The notes beneath the pieces are model-generated. The model was not told the DNA's origin. It did not search any database and saw only the letters and a program-made list of their open reading frames with translations. This document shows positions 40,225 through 49,537 of a stretch of DNA of 64,000 nt, piece by piece. The stretch comes from Martelella sp. NC20. Lineage in GTDB: Bacteria > Pseudomonadota > Alphaproteobacteria > Rhizobiales > Rhizobiaceae. The stretch is taken from assembly GCF_013459645.1 (NCBI RefSeq), contig NZ_CP054861.1:3150001-3214000 (forward strand). Reading direction: 5' to 3'. The position numbers and the translations under genes are program-made. Each line of letters opens with the position of its first letter. The stretch's first letter is position 1.

Positions 40225-40611
40225 TCAGAAGCTGTCGAAGTCGTTGCGCTGCCTGCGTTCGGCATCGGCCTTCAGGTGGTTCACGTTCTCGCGCCAGAGA
40301 TAGGACGCGGCGATCACCATGGCGAGGCAGATCGCGAACAGGGTCGCCATCATCAGGTCGCGGGCGGCGGTGTGGGTCAAAAAACCCTGAAGCGCGCTGC
40401 CGCCGGGGGAGGAAAAGGGCAGGTAGCCCTCGAACAGTATCGCCGCCGTATCGGTTCCCTGAAGCGGTACGGTCTGCAATTGTTGCTGCGCGGACGCCTG
40501 CGCGGGAGCAAACGCCGTCAATATCGGCAGCGCCGCTAAAGCAAGAATTCCGCGTTTGACGAAAATCGAGCGCCTCGCGATGCGGTTCGCCACCCGTTTG
40601 ACCATCCTCAT
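40225..40611 (-). CDS. Small envelope protein with two hydrophobic segments, unknown function
   Basis: A 128-residue protein with a basic N-terminus (VKRVANRIARR), a hydrophobic segment RGILALAALPILTAFAPAQASA that could be a signal peptide or anchor, a short polar loop and a C-terminal helix DLMMATLFAICLAMVIAASYL followed by a charged tail. The ATG at 40611 follows GAAGGAGAAGG, which settles the start; the open frame continues further upstream without support. No family was recognised. Confidence 0.72.
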   Translation of the reverse strand: MRMVKRVANRIARRSIFVKRGILALAALPILTAFAPAQASAQQQLQTVPLQGTDTAAILFEGYLPFSSPGGSALQGFLTHTAARDLMMATLFAICLAMVIAASYLWRENVNHLKADAERRQRNDFDSF

Positions 40612-40851
40612 ATGCCTTCTCCTTCGGCAATGTTTCAGCGCATCGCCATAAGGCCATGAAATTACGTCGCCTTCTGGATGAATGATGGTCGAACGCGAAC
40701 CATTTTGAGGCGGAATCATGGGAGAGGAACCTTGGCGCTTCAGCCAATCGCCGGCAGAATAGCTGCTGTTGCGGCACGAATCGGCCGGTCGTAGACGATA
40801 GCGCTTGAAACCGTGGGCGAATTGCGTTTAGACCAAACTCTTGGAAGTTGA

Positions 40852-42105
<1,254 letters not shown>

Positions 42106-42222
42106 GGCAAAGCGCTCCGGCTTCTTGACGGAACGCAATTTGGAAACGGGGCGTGCCGCAGGGCGCGCCCTCAGTGTGTTGACGAACCCGGAGGTTGTTG
42201 CCTCTGTCAGACGCCCCCAACG

Positions 42223-42338
42223 TGTCATGCTCGGACTTGATCCGAGCATCCATTCTGCTCAAGTCCTTGAGCAGAAAGACTCTTTAGCAAGCGCATGTCG
42301 TGTCGCCCTGGATCCTCGGGTCAAGCCCGAGGATGACG
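42223..42338. repeat. Composite element: two inverted palindromic units
   Basis: Left unit ATGCTCGGA-CTTGA-TCCGAGCAT (42227-42249), right unit ATCCTCGGG-TCAAG-CCCGAGGAT (42312-42334), outer flanks GTGTC and GACGC. The centre also contains CTGCTCAAG-TCC-TTGAGCAG, a third hairpin. Confidence 0.85.
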
Positions 42339-42371
42339 CGGAGTGTGGGGACAGGTTTGTCAACAAACCGG

Positions 42372-42402
42372 GGGCGCGTGCCGGAAGGCGCGCCCTTTTT
42401 CG
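42372..42402 (+). terminator. Terminator upstream of the channel gene
   Basis: GGGCGCG pairs with CGCGCCC around a 10-nt loop, followed by TTTTT. It probably terminates aatA transcription. A near copy without the T-run lies just downstream of aatA (42150-42172), on the other side of the repeat element. Confidence 0.7.
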
Positions 42403-42493
42403 TTGCGGCTTGCGATCTGATGACGTTATAGACTGTCCGGCGCCTGCCGGCCTTTCCTCAGGCGGCGCGGGGCTTCGACGAATGCGGGGGATC

Positions 42494-43615
42494 ATGCGCC
42501 ACACCTTCAACGCCAACAATTTGTTGCACTGCCTTTTACTGGCGGCCTGTGTGCTGCTGATTGCCGTCGGCCGTCCCGCCGGTGCCCAGAGCGCGCCCGC
42601 ACCGAAGACAACCGCCGATCAGGTGATGACCATCGGCGTACAGGCTATTCCGCCTTACGTCATGCAGGACAAGGACGGCAGCTGGTACGGGCTCGGCATC
42701 GACCTGCTGAACGGGATGACCGACCGGCTCGGCACCCAATACCGGCTGGTGGAAACCATGCCGGGCGCGATGGTGCAGGATGTGGCCGCCGGCAAGCTCG
42801 ATGCGGCCCTTGGCGGGGTGCCGATCAATGCCGATGACGAGGCGGTGATCGATTTCTCATTGCCCTATTACAGCGGCGATATCGGTGTTGCGCTTCGTGT
42901 CGTCGACAAGATCGGGCCGGCGATCATGTTTCAGCTTCTGACATCGCCAGCCTTTCTCTATATGCTCGGCCTGCTGACAGGCCCGGTCTTCGTCATCGGC
43001 GCGCTGATCTGGCTGCTGGAGCGGCGCGCCAACCCCGAACAGTTCGAGCCGCGCCCGGCGCGCGGGATGTTTTCCGGCTTCTGGTGGGCAACCGTGACGA
43101 TGACCACGGTGGGTTATGGCGACAAGGCTCCGGTGACCTTCTTCGGCAGGCTTCTGGCCATGGTCTGGATGTTCACGGCCCTGATCCTCGCCGCGATCAC
43201 CACCGCCCAGCTTGCCGCCGGGTTGACCTCCTCGCTGCACTCCAATTTCGTCGACGATATCAACGATCTTTCCGGGCTAACGGTCGGCACCATCGCCGAT
43301 ACGCCGGCTGCGGCGGAACTCGGTCTTCTCAACATTTCCGCGACCGCTTTCGCCACCGTCCCGGAAGGTCTTGATGCGCTTGAACACCACGATATCGATG
43401 CCTTCGTTTATGATCGCGCGATCCTGCAATGGTCGCTCAAGGGCTACCGTGATCTCTATCTGAGCCATCTGCAGTTCCTGCAGCAGAACTATGCGCTGAT
43501 TCTTCCTCAGAACGACCCCCGGCGCGATGCGATCAATATCGCGATCCTGAAGACGCTCGGGTCCGAGCAATGGCACCTTGTCATCGAACGCTACCTGCCG
43601 ACCGGCGCGCCATAG
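42494..43615 (+). CDS. GluR0-like ligand-gated potassium channel
   Basis: A 373-residue protein with the architecture of prokaryotic ionotropic glutamate receptors. A signal peptide (1-32) is followed by the first lobe of a SBP_bac_3 binding domain (about 44-138, VGVQAIPPYVMQDKDGSWYGLGIDL-type opening). Next come a transmembrane helix (152-174), a K+ channel pore with the selectivity filter TVGYGD (205-210), a second helix (217-243), then the second binding lobe (255-369). The pore topology M1-P-M2 inserted between the two lobes is diagnostic. It would admit K+ on binding a small ligand, probably an amino acid. The ATG at 42494 follows GGGGG; the ORF extends far upstream only by chance. Confidence 0.9.
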   Translation: MRHTFNANNLLHCLLLAACVLLIAVGRPAGAQSAPAPKTTADQVMTIGVQAIPPYVMQDKDGSWYGLGIDLLNGMTDRLGTQYRLVETMPGAMVQDVAAGKLDAALGGVPINADDEAVIDFSLPYYSGDIGVALRVVDKIGPAIMFQLLTSPAFLYMLGLLTGPVFVIGALIWLLERRANPEQFEPRPARGMFSGFWWATVTMTTVGYGDKAPVTFFGRLLAMVWMFTALILAAITTAQLAAGLTSSLHSNFVDDINDLSGLTVGTIADTPAAAELGLLNISATAFATVPEGLDALEHHDIDAFVYDRAILQWSLKGYRDLYLSHLQFLQQNYALILPQNDPRRDAINIAILKTLGSEQWHLVIERYLPTGAP

Positions 43616-43651
43616 GGTTTTCGGACCGGCGCTCGTTTTTCGCCCGGCGCT

Positions 43652-44545
43652 TCAGGCCGGCCGGCCGATATAGGCCGACATGCCCTTGACCAGGGCATCG
43701 AAGACCACGCGGCAGCGGGGGGAGCGGCGCAGATCCTCATGCATGGCGATCCAGAGCGGGAGCTGAAACGGGATCTGGCCATGCAGCACTTCCGTGAGTG
43801 CGGGGTCGCGTTCGCCAAGCGGATGCTGGCAAAGACCGAAACCGCAACCGGCGCGGATGGCGGCAAGCTGGGCGAGATTGCTGTCGGAGCGGAACCTGAA
43901 ACCGGGCAGGGTGAGGTCCGGAAAGGCCTCCAGCACATCGCGCACATAGGCTAGTTCACGGTCGAAGCCGATCGTCGGTAGCCCTTGCAGGTCCTCGATC
44001 GTCTGCGGCGCGTCGAAGCGGGCAATGACATCCTTTCGGGCAAAGCAGCCAATCGGGATCCTGCCGATATAGCGCACCACAAGGGCCGCCTGGCTGGGCT
44101 CCACCAGCCGAAGCGCGATATCGGCCTTCCGGTTCAAGAGATCCTCGATCGCGTCGGAGACCGACAGTTCGATCTCGAGCCGGGGATAGGCGGTCATCAC
44201 CGGCGCAAGAATATCCGGCAGGACTTCGATGGCGATCACATCGGAAGCGCTGATGCGCACACTGCCGGAAACCTCGTCGCGGGTCTCGGAGGAGGCCCTG
44301 CGCATGGCATCCGCCGAGGCGGCCATCGCCTCGGCCAGCGGCTTCATCGCCCGCGCGGTGTCGGTCGGCTCCAGCCCGCGCTGCGAGCGCGTGAACAGCT
44401 GTTGACCGGCGTCGCGCTCCAGCGCCTCGATATGGCGGCCGACCGTGGGCTGGGTGAGCCCGAGGAGGCGCGCGGCGGCCGAAAGTGACCCGCTCTCCAG
44501 CACGGCAAGGAAGGTGCGATAGAAATCCCAACTCTGTGTGTTCAT
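43652..44545 (-). CDS. LysR-family transcriptional regulator
   Basis: A 297-residue LTTR. The winged helix-turn-helix is at the N-terminus (FLAVLESGSLSAAARLLGLTQPTVGRHIEALERDAGQQLFTRSQRGL) and the LysR substrate-binding domain follows from about residue 90. It is divergent from the SDR gene at 44639, with 93 nt between them, the standard layout for an LTTR controlling its neighbour. The effector is unknown. Confidence 0.93.
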   Translation of the reverse strand: MNTQSWDFYRTFLAVLESGSLSAAARLLGLTQPTVGRHIEALERDAGQQLFTRSQRGLEPTDTARAMKPLAEAMAASADAMRRASSETRDEVSGSVRISASDVIAIEVLPDILAPVMTAYPRLEIELSVSDAIEDLLNRKADIALRLVEPSQAALVVRYIGRIPIGCFARKDVIARFDAPQTIEDLQGLPTIGFDRELAYVRDVLEAFPDLTLPGFRFRSDSNLAQLAAIRAGCGFGLCQHPLGERDPALTEVLHGQIPFQLPLWIAMHEDLRRSPRCRVVFDALVKGMSAYIGRPA

Positions 44546-44638
44546 TTATTTATGTATATCGGAGACACGAATTTATACAATTCCGTTTAGATGCATTCGC
44601 ACCGATATTACCTTCGACCTCAAGAGAAGGAGAATGCG

Positions 44639-45655
44639 ATGTCTGAGATTACCGGAAAGCCTGTGGCGCTCATTCTGGGCGCGACCGGCGGTGTTGGCGG
44701 TGCCGTCGCCCGGGCGCTGCTTGCGCGCGGCTATCATATCCGCGCGCTCAATCGCGACCCGGCACGGTGGATTGAAAAGCAGCCGCACTATGAATGGTTG
44801 AAGGGCGATGCCATGCGCCGCGAAGACGTGGAGACGGCGGCGCGGGGCGCGGAACTGATCTTCCACGGCGTCAACCCGCCCGGCTACAAGGACTGGGACA
44901 AGCTGGTTCTGCCGATGCTGGAGAATACGATTGCAGCGGCGCGCCTTTTCAATGCCCGCATTCTGTTTCCGGCAACGATCTATAATTTCGGGCGCGACGT
45001 GTTTCCGTCGCCGAGCGAGGACAGTCCGCAGAACCCGACCACCCGCAAGGGGCGCATCCGGGTTGCGATGGAAGACCGTCTCAAGGAGGCGGCCTTTGAC
45101 GGGACCCAGGTTATTCTGGTGCGCGCGGGCGATTTTTTCGGTGGCGATGCAGCGGGCAACAGCTGGTTCGGGCAGGTGGTCAAGCCGCATGCGCCGCTCA
45201 CCCGGATCACCAACCCGGCAACGCCCGGCGTCGGCCATCAATGGGCCTATCTGCCCGATCTTGCCGAAACCTTCGCGGCGCTGGACGAAAGGGCAGGGCA
45301 GTTGCCGAAATTCGCGAATTTTCAGTTCGAGGGCTTTTACGATGCCGACGGCATGCAGATGGTCGAAGCCATCCGTCGCGTTGCCGGCGATCCGAAGCTG
45401 AAGATCGCGCGGTTTCCCTGGTTCGTGGTGCCGCTGCTCTCGCCATTCATGACCCTGATGCGCGAGGTAAAGGAGGTGCGCTATCTCTGGAAGGAACCGC
45501 TTCACATGAAGAATGACAAGCTCGTCGCTTTTCTCGGCCATGAACCGCGCACGCCGCTCGACACTGCCATTGGCAAAGCGCTCGACGATATCGGCGTTAC
45601 CCTGCCGCGGTCTTCCGCCTCTGACATCCTCAAAGGCCCAGTATCGAGAGCATGA
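44639..45655 (+). CDS. NAD(P)-dependent epimerase/reductase (extended/atypical SDR)
   Basis: A 338-residue Rossmann protein. The dinucleotide-binding motif is GATGGVG (14-20), with NRDPARW after the second strand suggesting NADP preference. FPATIYNFGRDVFPSPSEDSPQNP carries the Tyr of the active-site region. It belongs to the NmrA/epimerase-like SDRs. The ATG at 44639 follows AAGGAG. Its 3' end overlaps the convergent antiporter gene by 26 nt. It is probably controlled by the divergent LysR regulator; the substrate is unknown. Confidence 0.86.
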   Translation: MSEITGKPVALILGATGGVGGAVARALLARGYHIRALNRDPARWIEKQPHYEWLKGDAMRREDVETAARGAELIFHGVNPPGYKDWDKLVLPMLENTIAAARLFNARILFPATIYNFGRDVFPSPSEDSPQNPTTRKGRIRVAMEDRLKEAAFDGTQVILVRAGDFFGGDAAGNSWFGQVVKPHAPLTRITNPATPGVGHQWAYLPDLAETFAALDERAGQLPKFANFQFEGFYDADGMQMVEAIRRVAGDPKLKIARFPWFVVPLLSPFMTLMREVKEVRYLWKEPLHMKNDKLVAFLGHEPRTPLDTAIGKALDDIGVTLPRSSASDILKGPVSRA

Positions 45656-46724
45656 TGAAGGTCGAAAACAGCACGAAATGGGTCATGCCCTCGATCGCGT
45701 TGGTCTCTCCATCATTGATGTTGATGGCGGCGACCACCAGCGTGATGGCGACCATGGTGATCTGAACCGGGGTCATCGCCATGATGAAAGGCTGGCCGGT
45801 GAACAGCGCGATCGCCTCGATCACCGGCACGGTCAGGATCACCGTCGAAAGCGATGCGCCGAGCGCGATGTTGACGACCGCCTGCATGCGGTTGCCGAGG
45901 GCGGCCCGTATGGCGGTCAGGATTTCCGGCCCGGCCGCGATCGCCGCCACCAGAATGGCTGTCAGCGCAAGCGGCGCGCCGGTTCCCTCCAGCCCGTCGC
46001 TGAGGAAGGCCGACATGAACTCCGCGAGAAGCCCGATCACGGCGACGCCGGCGATAAGGGTGGCAACAGAGGTGGCGGTGGAGCCTTCCGTCTCTTCCTG
46101 GACGGCCTCTCCTTCCACCGCCTTTCTCATCCGGGGATAGCGGTAGGCGAAGAAATAGCTGTGCTGGCCAACCTGCAATTTCAGGAACAGCGCATAAAGC
46201 GCGATCATGGCGGCGATGGTGAAGCCGGAATAGACATGCCAGCTCGCCTCCGGCACGAAATCGGGCACGACCATGGAAATGCCCATGGCCGTCATGATCA
46301 TCACTGAATAGGTCTTTCCGGAATCATCATTATAGGGCTGCTCGCCGTGTTTCAGCCCGCCAAGCAGCGCCGCCAGCCCCAGAATCCCGTTAATATCGAG
46401 CATGACGGCGGCATAGATCGTATCGCGCACCAGCGTCGGCTGTTCGCTCTCGCGCATCATGATGACGAGGATGATCACCTCCACCGTGACGGCGGACAGC
46501 GTGAGGATCATGGTGCCATAGGGATCGCCGGCCTTGGCGGCGAGGATTTCGGCGTGATGGGCGACGCGCATCGAGGCGCAGGCGATCGAAATCACGAGCA
46601 GGGCGGCGGCCAGAAGCGAATAGGCCTGGCCGGCATGCATCACGTCATGTTCGAGAAACCAGGCAAGCGCGCCCACAGGAAGCGCCTGCAGCAGCAGGAT
46701 TTCACCGCGCAGGAATGTCAGCAT
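45630..46724 (-). CDS. Ca2+/H+ antiporter, ChaA type (second paralogue)
   Basis: A 364-residue cation antiporter with about eleven helices. The CaCA acidic repeats are VAHHAEILAAKAGDPYGTMILTLSAVTVEVIIL in the first half and LTAILVAAIAAGPEILTAIRAAL in the second. The loop between halves is acidic (EGEAVQEETEGS) where the paralogue at 27438 has a His-rich loop, so regulation or ion preference may differ. It overlaps the convergent SDR gene by 26 nt. Confidence 0.9.
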   Translation of the reverse strand: MLTFLRGEILLLQALPVGALAWFLEHDVMHAGQAYSLLAAALLVISIACASMRVAHHAEILAAKAGDPYGTMILTLSAVTVEVIILVIMMRESEQPTLVRDTIYAAVMLDINGILGLAALLGGLKHGEQPYNDDSGKTYSVMIMTAMGISMVVPDFVPEASWHVYSGFTIAAMIALYALFLKLQVGQHSYFFAYRYPRMRKAVEGEAVQEETEGSTATSVATLIAGVAVIGLLAEFMSAFLSDGLEGTGAPLALTAILVAAIAAGPEILTAIRAALGNRMQAVVNIALGASLSTVILTVPVIEAIALFTGQPFIMAMTPVQITMVAITLVVAAININDGETNAIEGMTHFVLFSTFIMLSILGL

Positions 46725-46796
46725 CGATCGGCAGCCCCCATGATGGCGCCGCTGGCGGCGCGTTGATCCTTGCGCGCTTTCCGACGGGGCCGGAGC

Positions 46797-47912
46797 TCAG
46801 CCGCCGAGCGGAGGGTAGTCCGAATATCCCTTGGCGTCGCCGCCGAAAAGCGTTCTCTGATCCAACGCATTGAGCTGCGCATTGATCCGCAGCCGGCGCA
46901 CCAAATCCGGATTGGCGATGAAGGCGCGGCCGAAGCTGATCAGGTCGGCCCGCTCCTTCTCCAGCGCGTCGATCGCAAGCTGGCGGTCATAGCCGTTATT
47001 GACCATCCACGCGCCGGAGCCGTCGGTGCGGTAGTAGGTCTGGCGCATTTCCTCGTAATCGAACGGGCGCGGGCCCTGGTGATAATTGCGGTCGCCGCCG
47101 GTCGCGCCCTCGATGATATGGATATAGGCGAGGTCATAGGCGCTGAGCTGGCTTGCCAGATAGTTGAACAGAACCTGCGGATTGTCGTCATGGACATCGT
47201 TCGACGGCGCGACCGGCGAAAGCCGGATTGCCGTGCGGCCGGAGCCGATTTCCCGCGATATCGCGCCGACGATGTCGAACATGAAACGCGCCCGGTTTTC
47301 AAGCGGGCCGCCGTAGAGATCGGTGCGCTTGTTGCTGCCGGAGCGCAGGAACTGGTCGACGAGATAGCCATTGGCTGCGTGAATTTCGACGCCATCGAAC
47401 CCCGCCTCCATGGCGCGCGCGGCGGCGCGGCGGTAGTCGTCGATGATCCCGGAAATCTCGAAGGGCTTCAGGGCCCGCGGCATCGACGTCTCGATGAAGT
47501 CGCTGGTCATGTCGGAATAGACCACGAATGACTTGGCCCTGGCCTGCAGGGCGGAGGGCGCCACCGGCGGATCGCCGAAGGGCTGGAGCGATTTGTGCGA
47601 CACCCGTCCGACATGCACCAGCTGGCAGAAGATCTTGCCGCCGGCCTCGTGCACCGCCTTCGTGACCTGCTGCCAGCCTTCGACCGAGGCGTTGCTGTAG
47701 ATCCCCGGCGCGTTGGAATAGCCCTGACCCTGCTCGGTAATCGCGGTGGCCTCCGAGATGATCAGGCCCGCGCTCGCGCGCTGGCGGTAATATTCGATGT
47801 TGAGGTCGTTCGGCACGGCTTCGGGCGAGCGGTTGCGCATCAGCGGCGCCATAATGATCCGGTTCTCGATGGTGACATCGCCGATCGTTATGGGATCAAA
47901 AAGGTTAGCCAT
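46797..47912 (-). CDS. Alkene reductase, old yellow enzyme family (NemA-like)
   Basis: A 371-residue FMN enzyme that reduces activated C=C bonds or nitro compounds with NAD(P)H. The opening LFDPITIGDVTIENRIIMAPLMRNRS, the FCQLVHVGRVSH block, and the signature GFDGVEIHAANGYLVDQFLRSGSNKRTDLYGG are complete. The ATG at 47912 with AAGGA 7 nt upstream is chosen; the open frame continues 309 nt upstream but lacks family similarity there. Confidence 0.94.
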   Translation of the reverse strand: MANLFDPITIGDVTIENRIIMAPLMRNRSPEAVPNDLNIEYYRQRASAGLIISEATAITEQGQGYSNAPGIYSNASVEGWQQVTKAVHEAGGKIFCQLVHVGRVSHKSLQPFGDPPVAPSALQARAKSFVVYSDMTSDFIETSMPRALKPFEISGIIDDYRRAAARAMEAGFDGVEIHAANGYLVDQFLRSGSNKRTDLYGGPLENRARFMFDIVGAISREIGSGRTAIRLSPVAPSNDVHDDNPQVLFNYLASQLSAYDLAYIHIIEGATGGDRNYHQGPRPFDYEEMRQTYYRTDGSGAWMVNNGYDRQLAIDALEKERADLISFGRAFIANPDLVRRLRINAQLNALDQRTLFGGDAKGYSDYPPLGG

Positions 47913-48119
47913 CAAATTCCTTCCCGTGCCGGCCCTATTTGTAGCGGAGGCCCGGCGCGGGTGCAATTTCCAGCCTCCGGTCCAGCCTGCCGTTTCGGCG
48001 GCGGCTTTCGCAGACGCGCCAGCCGTTTCCCTACATAAGTTACGCTCTAATGTATAAACCAAAAGAAAGCGTTTACGCAGGCTGAAGGCCGGCAGGTCGG
48101 ATAATGGCGAACAGCGCAT

Positions 48120-48226
48120 AAAAAAAAGGGCCACCAGAAGGGGCCCTTGAAATTGTGAAGGTAAAAACCTCCAGAGGGGAACAGCTGCTGCAATACGAAT
48201 CAAACTTCGTATCGAACGCATCAGCT
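48120..48226 (-). ncRNA. abcR: AbcR-type (alpha-r15) small RNA, distal copy
   Basis: About 107 nt on the minus strand. Promoter TTGCAA-17-CATATC places the start near 48226 at AGCTGATGC. The 3' half shares with the neighbouring copy the block CAGCAGCTGTTCCCCTCT, then GGAGGTTTT, and ends in the terminator AAGGGCC/GGCCCTT plus T-run. Its first hairpin is ATACGAA/TTCGTAT, different from the other copy and without a CUCCC loop. The position in the lsrB region and the tandem arrangement match the Hfq-dependent trans-acting sRNAs AbcR1/AbcR2 that repress ABC-transporter mRNAs. The exact 1/2 numbering is not assigned. Confidence 0.85.
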
Positions 48227-48308
48227 ATACCGGATATGGTTCTTTTTTGTGCGCGTTGCAATAGTTTTCATCGGCGATTGCGAAAAAAAACAACAGATTT
48301 TTGCGGGC

Positions 48309-48428
48309 AAAAAAAGAGGGCCACCGGAAAAACCGGGGCCCTTTGAGTTAGAAGGTCTCTCAAAACCTCCAGAGGGGAACAGCTGCTGCGGTGCACCAGG
48401 GAGAAGTTGGGCACCACCTGCATCAGCT
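48309..48428 (-). ncRNA. abcR: AbcR-type (alpha-r15) small RNA, lsrB-proximal copy
   Basis: About 120 nt on the minus strand. Promoter TTGTGG-17-CATATA places the start near 48428 at AGCTGATGC. The first hairpin carries ACTTCTCCCTGG, whose CUCCC can pair with Shine-Dalgarno sequences. The shared block CAGCAGCTGTTCCCCTCT follows, then GGAGGTTTT, and the terminator GGGCC...GGCCC plus T7. The 5' CAGCTG can pair with the internal CAGCTG to close the molecule. Known AbcR RNAs down-regulate amino acid and sugar ABC transporters through Hfq. Confidence 0.88.
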
Positions 48429-48466
48429 GTGTGCTATATGCCCCTGAATTAGGCATTCCACAATGC

Positions 48467-48496
48467 ATCTTTGTGCATGGCTGCCATGCGAAAGAT
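48467..48496. promoter_or_regulatory. Inverted repeat upstream of the lsrB-proximal AbcR promoter
   Basis: ATCTTTGTGCATGGC and GCCATGCGAAAGAT form a long near-perfect dyad around one base. Relative to the predicted sRNA start it covers about -39 to -68, where LysR-type activators bind. The adjacent lsrB product (VtlR-like) is the obvious candidate. No T-run follows on the minus strand, so it is not a typical lsrB terminator. The distal sRNA copy has no comparable dyad. Confidence 0.6.
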
Positions 48497-48620
48497 GAAA
48501 AATGCAGCAATGTTTGCTTAAATTTACGACATAACAGATTGTCGCCTAAAAAATAGGCTGAAAATGTCGTGACTCATCGTGTTTCGGTGTCTTCCGGTCG
48601 CGAAAAAGGGCGAACAGGCC

Positions 48621-49532
48621 TCAGAAGCTCCAGTTGCGCGCCTTGGCAACGATGAAATCGCGGAAGACTTTCAGCTTGGCGGAGTTCTTGAGTTCGTCCG
48701 GATAGCAGAAATAGGTGTCGAAACTCGGAACATCGGCGTGAGTCACGAGTTGCAGCAGGCCCGGATCGCGTCCGACGATATAATCCGGCAGCATGACGAT
48801 GCCGATTCCCAAAAGTGCCGCCCGCTTGATCGATGTCAGCGAGTTGATCTGCAAATGCGCCAGGCGCGGGCTGTCGGACGAGCGGCCGGCGATCTCCAGC
48901 CAGTTCACGTCGAGCAGATAGGCGGGCGCCGGCTCGCCGAACGTGATGATCCGGTGATTGTCGAGGTCTTCCAGCGCCTGCGGTTCGCCATGCCGGTTGA
49001 TATAGGACGGCGAGGCATAGACATGCATGTGCACGGTGAACAGCTTGCGCTGGATCAGGTCCGGCTGCTGCGGCTGGCGCAGCCGGATCGCGCAATCGGC
49101 ATGGCGCATGTTCACATCCAGCTCCTCATTGTCGAGGATAAGCTGGATCTGCATGTCGGGATAAAGCTGAAGAAATTCCTGCACCTTGTCGGTGAGCCAG
49201 CCCTGGCCGAGGCCGACCGTGGTGGTGACCCTGAGCTTGCCCGACGGCTTTTCCTTGGTCTCGGTCAGCCGTGAGCGGACGCTTTCAAGCTTCAGCAGAA
49301 CTTCGTTTGCGGTGCGGTAAAGCAGTTCGCCCTGTTCGGTGAGTATCAGCCCGCGGGCGTGGCGATGGAACAGCTTGACGCCGACATCCTGTTCGAGCGC
49401 CGAGACCTGCCGGCTGATCGCCGACTGCGAAAGGTGGAGCTTGTCGGCGGCGTGCGTGAACGATCCCGCTTCCGCCGCGGCATGAAATATCCTGAGCTTG
49501 TCCCAGTCCAGAGGCATGCTCGTGCTCTTCAT
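48621..49532 (-). CDS. lsrB: LysR-family regulator LsrB (VtlR-like)
   Basis: A 303-residue LTTR. The opening MPLDWDKLRIFHAAAEAGSFTHAADKLHLSQSAISRQVSALEQDVGVKLFHRHARGL matches LsrB/VtlR of rhizobia, Agrobacterium and Brucella. Synteny with trxB upstream and AbcR sRNAs downstream supports the name. Known homologues respond to oxidative stress, regulate cell-envelope genes and activate abcR sRNAs. Two starts are possible; the ATG at 49532 has GGAG/AGGG upstream and is kept, and the one 15 nt later is less well supported. It is 5 nt after the trxB stop, so the two are co-transcribed. Confidence 0.93.
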   Translation of the reverse strand: MKSTSMPLDWDKLRIFHAAAEAGSFTHAADKLHLSQSAISRQVSALEQDVGVKLFHRHARGLILTEQGELLYRTANEVLLKLESVRSRLTETKEKPSGKLRVTTTVGLGQGWLTDKVQEFLQLYPDMQIQLILDNEELDVNMRHADCAIRLRQPQQPDLIQRKLFTVHMHVYASPSYINRHGEPQALEDLDNHRIITFGEPAPAYLLDVNWLEIAGRSSDSPRLAHLQINSLTSIKRAALLGIGIVMLPDYIVGRDPGLLQLVTHADVPSFDTYFCYPDELKNSAKLKVFRDFIVAKARNWSF

Positions 49533-49537
49533 GAACC

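Larger units (their letters stand above)
42106..42493. other. Intergenic region with terminators and a composite repeat
   Basis: 388 nt between aatA and the channel gene. It contains a first GC-rich hairpin (GGGCGTGCCGCAGGGCGCGCCC, 42150-42172), the composite palindromic element at 42223-42338, and a second near-identical hairpin with a T-run at 42372-42402. No gene is seen. Confidence 0.65.
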
